Source: a bacterium (GTDB lineage: Bacteria > Pseudomonadota > Alphaproteobacteria > Rhizobiales > Xanthobacteraceae). From it: a DNA stretch of 5,604 bases. Position 1 is the first letter of the stretch, and every line of letters starts with the position of its first letter. Of this stretch, positions 1 through 5,044 are shown in pieces. The translations under genes and the position numbers were made by a program. The notes below the pieces were generated by a model that had not been told where the DNA came from, did no database searches, and saw only the letters and a list, made by a program, of their open reading frames with translations. The stretch covers positions 1 through 5,604 of the forward strand of contig JAQSDT010000203.1 of NCBI GenBank assembly GCA_029946075.1, written 5' to 3'.

Positions 1-167
1 GCTTCACGATGATCCCCGAAAGCACCCGCCGCGTGATCCGTTTTCGTCACGCCGGCCAACACATCCACGCGCCGACGGCGGCATTGATCTATCAGTTCAG
101 CGAAGTGCTGGCGGGACGGCAGACGCGGGTCGCGGAACTGGAACAGCCGGTGTTCGCCTGGAAGTGA
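1..167 (+). CDS. C-terminal tail of an unidentified protein (5' end outside window)
   Basis: One frame is open from the left edge (first full codon at base 3) to a TGA at 165-167, giving 54 residues that end in PVFAWK. Codon use is typical of a real gene here, with mostly G or C at third positions. The tail has the short motif TMIPES, a stretch rich in Arg and His, and then a probable helix (ALIYQFSEVLAGRQ). TMIPES faintly recalls the effector-binding domain of LysR regulators, which often carry a similar VPES turn near the C-terminus, but the rest does not match the usual LysR ending, so I assign no family. A palindromic repeat follows within 7 bp of the stop. I am confident that it is coding and not confident about any function. 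Confidence 0.7.
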   Translation, partial: FTMIPESTRRVIRFRHAGQHIHAPTAALIYQFSEVLAGRQTRVAELEQPVFAWK

Positions 168-173
168 CCCCCT

Positions 174-258
174 CGTCATTGCGAGCGGAGCGAAGCAATC
201 CATGGCTCGGCATAACGGATAGATGGATTGCTTCGTCGCTACGCTCCTCGCAATGACG
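174..258. repeat. Dispersed palindromic repeat, imperfect inverted arms
   Basis: The left arm (174-203) begins CGTCATTGCGAG and ends GAAGCAATCCAT. The right arm (223-258) is its reverse complement except for a few extra bases in the middle, which leave a bulge of about six bases. The spacer is 19 bp. As RNA either strand would fold into a long hairpin. I recall closely similar sequences as abundant intergenic repeats in Bradyrhizobium-type genomes and in some other bacteria; the copy number here cannot be checked from this window. It starts 7 bp after the stop of the upstream gene and may act as a transcription barrier or 3'-end stabiliser. There is no run of T after the stem, so it is not a classic intrinsic terminator. 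Confidence 0.9.
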
Positions 259-332
259 GAACTTCATGCGAGTTGCCTTGCGCGCGTTTGCTGTTTCAGC
301 GACGATGCCAGCGCAACAACAAGAACAGTCCC

Positions 333-337
333 GGGAG
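333..337 (+). promoter_or_regulatory. Ribosome binding site for the 348 start
   Basis: GGGAG ends 10 bp before the ATG at 348. Together with the signal peptide that begins at that ATG, it decides the start against the longer reading frame opening at 228, which would begin inside the palindromic repeat and add 40 residues unlike any export signal. Confidence 0.6.
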
Positions 338-347
338 CTCGCCCATC

Positions 348-1319
348 ATGCCGATCTGGAAAACATGGTTTTGCGCCGCGGCAACCATCGCGGTGACGTT
401 CGGCGCGGCGCACGCGCAGACCTTCCCGGCGCGTCCGATCACGCTCGTCATTCCCTTTGCGCCGGGCGGCAGCACCTCGATCGTCGGGCGTGGCATTGCC
501 GACAAGATGAGCGAACTGCTCGGCGAGAAGGTCGTGGTCGATAATCGCCCCGGCGCCGGCGGCACGGTCGGCACCAAGGCGGTGGCGAAAAGCGATCCCG
601 ACGGTTACACGCTGCTGCTCGGTTACACCGGCACGCTCGCGATCGGCCCTTCGCTCTTCAAGAATCCCGGCTACGATCCGCGCAGGGATTTCGCGCCGAT
701 CGGCATGATCGGCAACGCGCCGAATTCGCTGGTGGTCAATCCGTCGTTTCCCGCCAAAACCGTCGCCGAGCTGATCGCCTACGCGAAAGCCAATCCGGAC
801 AAGGTCAATTTCGGTTCGGCCGGCGCCGGCACCGCCAGCCACATCACCGGCGAATATTTCGCCCGCGCCGCCGGGATCAAGCTGGTGCACATCCCCTATA
901 AGGGCACCGGCCCGGCGCTGACGGATCTCCTCGGCGGCCACATCCCGATGGCATTCGCGCCGATCCCGGCCTCGCACGCTAACGTCGCCGCCGGCAAACT
1001 CCGCGCACTTGCCGTCACCAGTACCGCCCGCTCGGGGTTGCTGCCCGATGTGCCGACCTTGATCGAAAGCGGCCTCGCCGGCTTCGACGCCTCGCTCTAT
1101 TACGGCCTCGCCGCGCCCGCCGGCACCCCGCGTCCCGTCATCGAGAAGCTCAACAAGGTGCTGCGCGAGGCGCTCGCCTCCGACGAGGTGAAGCGGCAGC
1201 TCGGCAATGACGGCACCGACATCACCCCGGGTTCGCCGGAAGATTATGCCGACTTCATCGACAAGGACGAGAAGAAGTGGGCGCTGCTGGTGAAGTCCAG
1301 CGGCGTCGAGCAGGAATAG
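348..1319 (+). CDS. Tripartite tricarboxylate transporter substrate-binding protein (Bug/TctC family), Sec-exported
   Basis: This is a 323-residue periplasmic receptor. Bug/TctC proteins bind a small, usually carboxylated solute and deliver it to a TctA/TctB-type symporter; known ligands include citrate, amino acids, nicotinate and aromatic acids. Residues 1-23 form a Sec signal peptide (Lys5, hydrophobic core, probable cleavage after AHA). The mature part shows the family blocks in order: PITLVIPFAPGG (30-41), VVVDNRPGAGG (62-72), DPDGYTLLLG (83-92), an FGSAGAGTASH block, HIPYKGTGPALTDLLGG (from 181), then AGKLRALAVTS and APAGTPRP. The length is normal for the family. Oddly, the position after PGG that is usually Asp (GGxxD; Asp53 in the second receptor of this window) is Ser44, so ligand contacts may differ. 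No tctA or tctB lies nearby, so the ligand cannot be named. The next gene starts 61 bp downstream on the same strand. The family call is firm. Confidence 0.95.
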   Translation: MPIWKTWFCAAATIAVTFGAAHAQTFPARPITLVIPFAPGGSTSIVGRGIADKMSELLGEKVVVDNRPGAGGTVGTKAVAKSDPDGYTLLLGYTGTLAIGPSLFKNPGYDPRRDFAPIGMIGNAPNSLVVNPSFPAKTVAELIAYAKANPDKVNFGSAGAGTASHITGEYFARAAGIKLVHIPYKGTGPALTDLLGGHIPMAFAPIPASHANVAAGKLRALAVTSTARSGLLPDVPTLIESGLAGFDASLYYGLAAPAGTPRPVIEKLNKVLREALASDEVKRQLGNDGTDITPGSPEDYADFIDKDEKKWALLVKSSGVEQE

Positions 1320-1380
1320 GGCGCGAAAAGTCGCGGCCTTTCGGGGCTGACTTCGGGCCTGCGCTTGCTACAACGGACCA

Positions 1381-2568
1381 ATGCGCTTGCCATTGATTCG
1401 CTTCGGTTCCGGATTTGCCGCCCTCGCGCTGCTTGCTGGCGCGTCGCCTGCCGTGGCGATCGAGGAACTGTCGCCCGCGACATCCGATGCGATGGCGCAG
1501 GCGGCGCCGCCACAGGCTGTCGCGGAGTACCGCCGCAAGCTCCGGGAATATCAGGAAGCGCGCGCCGCCTTCGACGAGGAAGCCGGCGCCTATTGGGCGT
1601 CGATTTCGGAAAAGCGAAAGGTGCGCAATGCCAAGCGACGCGATCGCCAGGCCATTACGATTGACGATTATGTGCTGACGCAGGCGCCGCTCTACGAGGG
1701 GCCGAAGAAGCCGGTCAATCCGGAGCCGGAAGAGGACAAGCCCGGGCGCGAGCGCAAGCCGCTGCCGGTCGTCGCGGATTTCCTGAAAGCTGCCGCCGAG
1801 CAGTTCCAGTTCTCGCCGCAGCGCGCTTCCGAAATCGAGTTCAAGCGCGCTTATGCCCGCTACGCGATCGCCTCGGGCCTGACCAAAGAGCAGGCGGTGC
1901 GCGTCTATTCGTTCGAGACCGGCGGCAACGGCAATTACGACATGCAGTCGGGACTCTCCTCGAAGCCGGGCTCGCGCGCGATCTCGACCGCGATCGGCTA
2001 CAACCAGTTGCTCACCACCAACAGCGTCGAGCTGATGGCCGAGCAGGGCCATGAGCTGATCAAGGAGCTGGCCGCGAAGGCCGCCGCGTCGTCCGGCGCG
2101 CAGCGCAAGGCGATGGATCACAAGCTCGCGGTGCTGAAGAAGATGGTGGCGTTCGCCAAGTCCGTGCCGGACACCTGGTCCGAGCACGAGAAGCTCGCCA
2201 ACACGCCGCAGGGCTGGGCGGTGCATGCTGCCGTGCTCGACATCGATATCGGCCCGATGCTGCAGACCCACAAGCTGCTGACATCGGTGCACTTCGCCCG
2301 CGCCAAGGGCTACAACCGCCCGCTCTCGGCGGCCGAACTCGAGATGATGAACCTGACCGGTGACGGCACTGGGCTCGACATGGTGACGATGCCGCAGGCG
2401 ATGCGCGAGCGGGTGCCGACCTCGAATTTCTTCCAGCGCGGCGGCTACGAGCGCAATCCGGTCGCGATCCGCCACAACACGGTGGCGAAGCTGCTGGCGG
2501 TGACCGACGAGCGAATGGATTTCAACAGCGGCAAGCCCGGCGCGAAAGAACTGGCGTCGGTGTTTTAG
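1381..2568 (+). CDS. Exported protein of unknown function, possible lysozyme-like core
   Basis: This predicted protein has 395 residues. Residues 1-26 look like a Sec signal peptide (basic start, hydrophobic FAALALLAGA core, cleavage after AVA). Next come a charged, helix-prone segment (about 45-90), a Pro/Glu/Lys-rich linker (about 104-129) and a larger, mostly helical domain (about 130-395). Within that domain, YSFETGGNGNYDMQSG (176-191) is followed by AISTAIGYNQLL (200-211). A catalytic-type Glu followed about 30 residues later by a G-Y-x-Q-L turn resembles the ES...GLMQ layout of lytic transglycosylases. By this reading Glu179 would be the acid and the site of action would be periplasmic peptidoglycan. 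This rests on motif spacing only, and the SLT signature is not exact. No strong ribosome binding site is visible; the ATG at 1381 is chosen because the signal peptide begins there. The gene lies 61 bp behind the receptor gene with no clear terminator between, so co-transcription is possible. The coding call is firm and the function is not. Confidence 0.88.
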   Translation: MRLPLIRFGSGFAALALLAGASPAVAIEELSPATSDAMAQAAPPQAVAEYRRKLREYQEARAAFDEEAGAYWASISEKRKVRNAKRRDRQAITIDDYVLTQAPLYEGPKKPVNPEPEEDKPGRERKPLPVVADFLKAAAEQFQFSPQRASEIEFKRAYARYAIASGLTKEQAVRVYSFETGGNGNYDMQSGLSSKPGSRAISTAIGYNQLLTTNSVELMAEQGHELIKELAAKAAASSGAQRKAMDHKLAVLKKMVAFAKSVPDTWSEHEKLANTPQGWAVHAAVLDIDIGPMLQTHKLLTSVHFARAKGYNRPLSAAELEMMNLTGDGTGLDMVTMPQAMRERVPTSNFFQRGGYERNPVAIRHNTVAKLLAVTDERMDFNSGKPGAKELASVF

Positions 2569-2574
2569 CTCTCG

Positions 2575-2703
2575 CGTCGTCCCGGCCAAGCGAAGCGCGA
2601 GCCGGGACCCATAGCCAACGCTCCCGTAATTGCGCCGAGACGTTTGCCAGGCTGCCCCAAGACGGGCCGCGGCGTATGGGTCCCGGCGTACGCCGGGACG
2701 ACG
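2575..2703. repeat. Palindromic repeat between convergent genes
   Basis: The left arm (2575-2613) opens CGTCGTCCCGG and closes CCGGGACCCATA. The right arm (2675-2703) opens TATGGGTCCCGG and closes CCGGGACGACG. The outer 11-12 bases of the two arms are exact reverse complements and the middles differ. Each arm also contains its own smaller palindrome (CCCGG...CCGGG). The spacer is about 61 bp. I recall this type of sequence as a frequent intergenic repeat in Bradyrhizobium and Rhodopseudomonas. It fills nearly all of the gap between the stop at 2568 and the opposing stop at 2715, where a hairpin readable from either side could limit convergent transcription; that role is inferred. Confidence 0.9.
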
Positions 2704-2714
2704 TGCAGGAAAAA

Positions 2715-3011
2715 TCAATTCGTCCCGAACATGAACTTGCCGTCGCCCTCGAGATAGGGGCCGCTGCGCATATAGAGCTGGCCGTTCTGGCCGATGAAGA
2801 ACAGCGTGCCCTTCGGCACCTTCTTGGCGCCCTTCAGCAGCGTGCCGGCGTTGTTGGTACCCATTTTGTAGGACAGCGTCTTGCCGTCCTTGCCGTAGGC
2901 GTAGCCCATGTCCTGCTTCAGCTCCCACGGCGTCGCCTGTGCAAATGCCGCGGTCGAAAGCCCCGTCAGCGCGGCTGCCACCAAAATCGTCTTTGTCGAA
3001 ATGCGCGTCAT
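2715..3011 (-). CDS. Small exported protein of unknown function (98 aa)
   Basis: Residues 1-24 form a clear Sec signal peptide (MTRISTK, hydrophobic TILVAAALTGL, cleavage after AFA), leaving a mature protein of about 74 residues. It has no cysteine and is rich in Gly and Lys, with short runs likely to form beta strands: GKTLSYKMG, KGTLFFIGQNGQLYMRSG and GKFMFG near the end. The mix of Gly turns and aromatic strands suggests a small beta structure in the periplasm or outside the cell. I do not recognise the family. Start choice: a strong GGGGAGG lies at 3018-3024 on this strand. It touches an ATG at 3017 but sits 6 bp before the ATG at 3011, so 3011 is preferred; the alternative adds two residues. 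The gene stands alone, convergent with 1381-2568 and divergent from 3221-3700. Confidence 0.85.
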   Translation of the reverse strand: MTRISTKTILVAAALTGLSTAAFAQATPWELKQDMGYAYGKDGKTLSYKMGTNNAGTLLKGAKKVPKGTLFFIGQNGQLYMRSGPYLEGDGKFMFGTN

Positions 3012-3017
3012 CGTCAT

Positions 3018-3024
3018 CCTCCCC
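3018..3024 (-). promoter_or_regulatory. Strong ribosome binding site for the 98-aa gene
   Basis: GGGGAGG on the minus strand is a near-ideal Shine-Dalgarno sequence. It leaves no spacer before the ATG at 3017 and 6 bp before the in-frame ATG at 3011, which favours the second ATG as the true start. Confidence 0.75.
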
Positions 3025-3207
3025 GCGGCCTCTCGGCCTCAGCTCCAAATCTGCTGTCCCGTTTCTGAACAAATCACGAACGGCATCGCGTCGTCAATCG
3101 GCAGCTTCGACGCATCACGCCGCTCTGGAGAGTTTGTGATTTCCCGCAGCCCGCTTGGCGACTATGTTCCGGTTTCCGGCTACAACCGCATTGCGAAAAA
3201 AGCTGAT

Positions 3208-3211
3208 AGGG
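3208..3211 (+). promoter_or_regulatory. Probable ribosome binding site deciding the 3221 start
   Basis: AGGG lies 9 bp before the ATG at 3221 and directly against another in-frame ATG at 3212. The spacing favours 3221, which also gives a normal-length signal peptide. The match to the consensus is weak. Confidence 0.45.
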
Positions 3212-3220
3212 ATGATTCGG

Positions 3221-3700
3221 ATGAACCATGTCATGAAAACCGTTCTGGGTGCTGCGCTGTCGATCATGACGCTGGCTTCCGCGGCGCAGGCCGACGATTT
3301 CAAGCTTTCCCAGAACCAGCGGATTTCCTGCAGCCGGGGGCTGTCGCCGGGCAAGCTCAATACGGCAACGTGCAAGTCATACGCCTATATCTTCAACACC
3401 AGGACGTCGGAATATTATCGCTGTCAGGTGTCGCTGGCGCTGACGCGCGACAACAAGGAAGTCATCAACGTGCAGGCCGACGGCAATTGCGCCAAGAAGC
3501 CCCGCATCTTCGACGCCGATTCCAGCTATTCGTTCGACGCCACCGAAACCGAGCCGCCGAACACCAACTCGTTCTTCGGTACCGGCGGCTATGCGATCTG
3601 GGCCAGCGACAACAAGGCGCTGAAGGCGCGCGGCTGCATCATCATCTCGTCCGGCCTCGGCTCCGACATTTCGAAATGCATCGACATGAAGTTCGAGTAG
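3221..3700 (+). CDS. Exported six-cysteine protein of unknown function (159 aa)
   Basis: This predicted protein has 159 residues. MNHVMKTVLGAALSIMTLAS leads to a signal cleavage site after AQA (residue 24), giving a mature protein of about 135 residues. The mature part has six cysteines (37, 51, 68, 90, 139, 153), an even number that in the periplasm suggests three disulfide bonds. It has beta-prone stretches (YRCQVSLAL, GYAIWAS, RGCIIISS) and Gly/Asn/Thr-rich loops, and no metal-site or enzyme motif that I can see. I do not recognise the family. A longer frame opens upstream at 3155 with TTG, but its extra 22 residues would put a basic stretch ahead of the signal peptide and it lacks a ribosome binding site. 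An ATG at 3233 is a further possible start. Third-position GC is high, so the coding call is secure. Confidence 0.87.
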   Translation: MNHVMKTVLGAALSIMTLASAAQADDFKLSQNQRISCSRGLSPGKLNTATCKSYAYIFNTRTSEYYRCQVSLALTRDNKEVINVQADGNCAKKPRIFDADSSYSFDATETEPPNTNSFFGTGGYAIWASDNKALKARGCIIISSGLGSDISKCIDMKFE

Positions 3701-3703
3701 TCA

Positions 3704-3764
3704 GGCTCGCTCTTGCGATGCCTGGGCTCGCCCTTGCGATGCCTGGGTTCGCTTGCGATACCCG
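3704..3764. repeat. Three-copy short tandem repeat (21, 21 and 19 bp)
   Basis: Copies lie at 3704-3724, 3725-3745 and 3746-3764. The first two differ at a single base (the eighth, T or C). The third is shortened by two bases and has a few further changes. The shared core is CTTGCGATGCCTG, or CTTGCGATACCCG in the third copy. The array starts 3 bp after the stop codon at 3700 and ends 21 bp before the opposing stop at 3786, so it is entirely intergenic between convergent genes. I see no strong hairpin with a T-run that would make it a terminator. Confidence 0.9.
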
Positions 3765-3785
3765 GCCGGACGTTTTCGGCTTCGG

Positions 3786-4784
3786 CTACTCCGGCTTGAT
3801 GCCGGCGAACTTTGCGACCTTGCCCCATTTCTCGGTTTCGGCCAGCACATAGGCCTGCATGTCCGCGGGCGAACCGCCGGCGGGCTCCGCACCGAGCTTG
3901 CGCAGCCGCGCGATGCCGTCCTCGGTCTTGAGGAACCTGTCGACACTGGCGTTGAACTTCTCGATGATCTCCTTCGGCGTCTTCGCCGGTGCGCCGAGCG
4001 TGAACCAGGACGACGCCTCGTAGCCGGGCACGCCGGCCTCCGCGACGGTCGGCAGGTCAGGCAATCCCTGCCAGCGCTTCGCCGAGGACACCGCGAGCGG
4101 GCGGATCTGACCCGCCTCGGCAAACGGCTGCGACGCGGGCAGATTGTCGATCGTCAGATGGACGCGGCCGGCGATCAGATCGGTCAGCGCAGGAGCGCTG
4201 CCCTTGTAGGGCACGTGGGTCATTTCGACGCCGGTCATCGACTTGAACAGTTCGGTCGAGACGTGCGCGGTGCTGCCGAGGCCGGGCGTGCCGTAGAACA
4301 GTTCGCCGGGCTTCGATTTGGCGTAGGCGATCAGTTCGGCGATGGATTTGACCGGCAGCGCATTGGTGACCGAGCAAAGGTTCGGCACCCGCGCGATGAT
4401 GATGACCGGCGCGATGTCGTTTGCCTGGTCGTAGTTCATGTTCTTGAACACGAACTGGTTGATGGCGTGTGTGCCGGGCGTTCCCACCACGAAGGTATAG
4501 CCGTCGGGTTCGGCCTTGGCGACGAAGTCGGCCGCGATGTTGCCGCCGGCCCCGGTCTTGTTTTCGACGATGAACTGCTGGCCGAATTCTTCCGAAACCT
4601 TGGCCGCGACGACCCGCGCCAGAATGTCGGTGGTGCCGCCGGCCGCAAAGGGAACGACGAGCTTGACCGGCCGGGTCGGCCATTGCTCGGCGGCGTGCGA
4701 GCGTCGCGGCAGCAGCGAGATGCCGCCGAGGGCGGCGGCGCCCTTCAGAACGGTGCGGCGGGAGGTCATCAGCTTCGTGGTCAT
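3786..4784 (-). CDS. Tripartite tricarboxylate transporter substrate-binding protein (Bug/TctC family), Tat signal
   Basis: This is a 332-residue solute receptor of the same family as the one at 348-1319. The N-terminus carries SRRTVLKG (8-15), a good twin-arginine motif, then a hydrophobic stretch and a probable cleavage site after SHA (residue 31). This predicts export of a folded protein by the Tat pathway. Family blocks follow in order: PVKLVVPFAAGGTTDILAR (39-57, with the usual Asp53), FIVENKTGAGGNIAADFVAK (71-90), EPDGYTFVVGTPGTHAIN (92-109), YGTPGLGSTAH (164-174), HVPYKGSAPALTDLIAG (from 190), then DNLPAS, IRPLAVSS, DLPTVAEAGVPGYE and LGAPAKTP. Start: AGGAGA at 4793-4798 lies 8 bp before the ATG at 4784; a longer frame from 4856 would precede the Tat motif with an unlikely leader. 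The gene is monocistronic by context, with a terminator closing the gene behind it. The ligand is unknown, presumably an organic acid or a related small molecule. Confidence 0.96.
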   Translation of the reverse strand: MTTKLMTSRRTVLKGAAALGGISLLPRRSHAAEQWPTRPVKLVVPFAAGGTTDILARVVAAKVSEEFGQQFIVENKTGAGGNIAADFVAKAEPDGYTFVVGTPGTHAINQFVFKNMNYDQANDIAPVIIIARVPNLCSVTNALPVKSIAELIAYAKSKPGELFYGTPGLGSTAHVSTELFKSMTGVEMTHVPYKGSAPALTDLIAGRVHLTIDNLPASQPFAEAGQIRPLAVSSAKRWQGLPDLPTVAEAGVPGYEASSWFTLGAPAKTPKEIIEKFNASVDRFLKTEDGIARLRKLGAEPAGGSPADMQAYVLAETEKWGKVAKFAGIKPE

Positions 4785-4792
4785 CGACGGTA

Positions 4793-4798
4793 TCTCCT
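4793..4798 (-). promoter_or_regulatory. Ribosome binding site for the Tat-type receptor gene
   Basis: AGGAGA on the minus strand, 8 bp before the ATG at 4784, fixes the start and rejects the longer frame from 4856. Confidence 0.75.
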
Positions 4799-4978
4799 GA
4801 AATTTGCGCGGACCGTATGCGCTAAGTCCGGCCGCTGCCACCCTCGTCCGGCGCATGCCGCAATGTCTCCGGCATCATGGCGCAGAAACCGATTGGGCCC
4901 GCGCCTGCGACAGCGGCGAGGAAAAGAAACGCCGCGCTGCAGCCGGCCTTGACGGTGATGATACCGGCGGCGTTCCCC

Positions 4979-5018
4979 AAAATGAAAGGCCGCGAGACCC
5001 TCAGGGGGCCGCGGCCTT
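4979..5018 (-). terminator. Intrinsic terminator downstream of the TAXI receptor gene
   Basis: Read on the minus strand, AAGGCCGCG (5018-5010) pairs exactly with CGCGGCCTT (4994-4986). The loop region contains an inner CCC/GGG pairing around CTGA. The stem is followed by TTTCATTTT (4987-4979), a T-rich tail. This is a standard Rho-independent terminator. It begins 27 bp after the stop codon of the TAXI gene and separates it from the TTT receptor gene downstream. Confidence 0.85.
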
Positions 5019-5044
5019 CAATCTCTCAGGATCGGGCGAAGGGC

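Larger units (their letters stand above)
3012..3220. promoter_or_regulatory. Divergent intergenic region, expected promoters for both flanking genes
   Basis: These 209 bp separate the starts of two divergent genes for small exported proteins, so both promoters are expected here. I looked for sigma-70-type boxes. The best pair towards the right-hand gene, TTGGCG at 3155-3160 with TACAAC at 3181-3186, has a 20-bp spacer, too long to accept. I see no convincing operator palindrome. The role is inferred from gene orientation, not from a recognised motif. Confidence 0.45.
4785..5044. other. Intergenic gap between two receptor genes
   Basis: These 260 bp hold the ribosome binding site at 4793-4798 and the terminator at 4979-5018. 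The middle (about 4800-4978) shows no small gene with a credible start and no repeat. It presumably contains the promoter for the minus-strand gene ending at 3786, but I cannot point to clear boxes. Confidence 0.6.

Noticed and set aside
174..258. Insertion sequence or miniature transposon
   Set aside because: The inverted arms are suggestive, but there is no transposase and I could not identify a target-site duplication; a dispersed palindromic repeat is the simpler reading.
264..977. A 237-codon minus-strand frame opposite the first TTT receptor
   Set aside because: It is an antisense shadow of a clear Bug/TctC gene with no independent support.
1255..3072. A 605-codon open frame on the minus strand
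   Set aside because: It lies antisense to the 395-residue gene and overlaps the 98-residue gene in another frame. Its product is Arg/His-rich low-complexity sequence typical of a GC-rich shadow frame, with no recognisable domain.
3155..3220. Upstream extension of the six-cysteine gene from a TTG at 3155
   Set aside because: There is no ribosome binding site, and the added residues would bury the signal peptide; the ATG at 3221 fits better.
3704..3764. Possible CRISPR array
   Set aside because: The copies are directly adjacent with no spacers, only three are present, and no cas gene is nearby.
3753..4952. A 399-codon open frame on the plus strand
   Set aside because: It is the antisense shadow of the Tat-type TTT receptor, whose family motifs are unmistakable; the shadow product is Arg/Gly/Asp-rich without domains.
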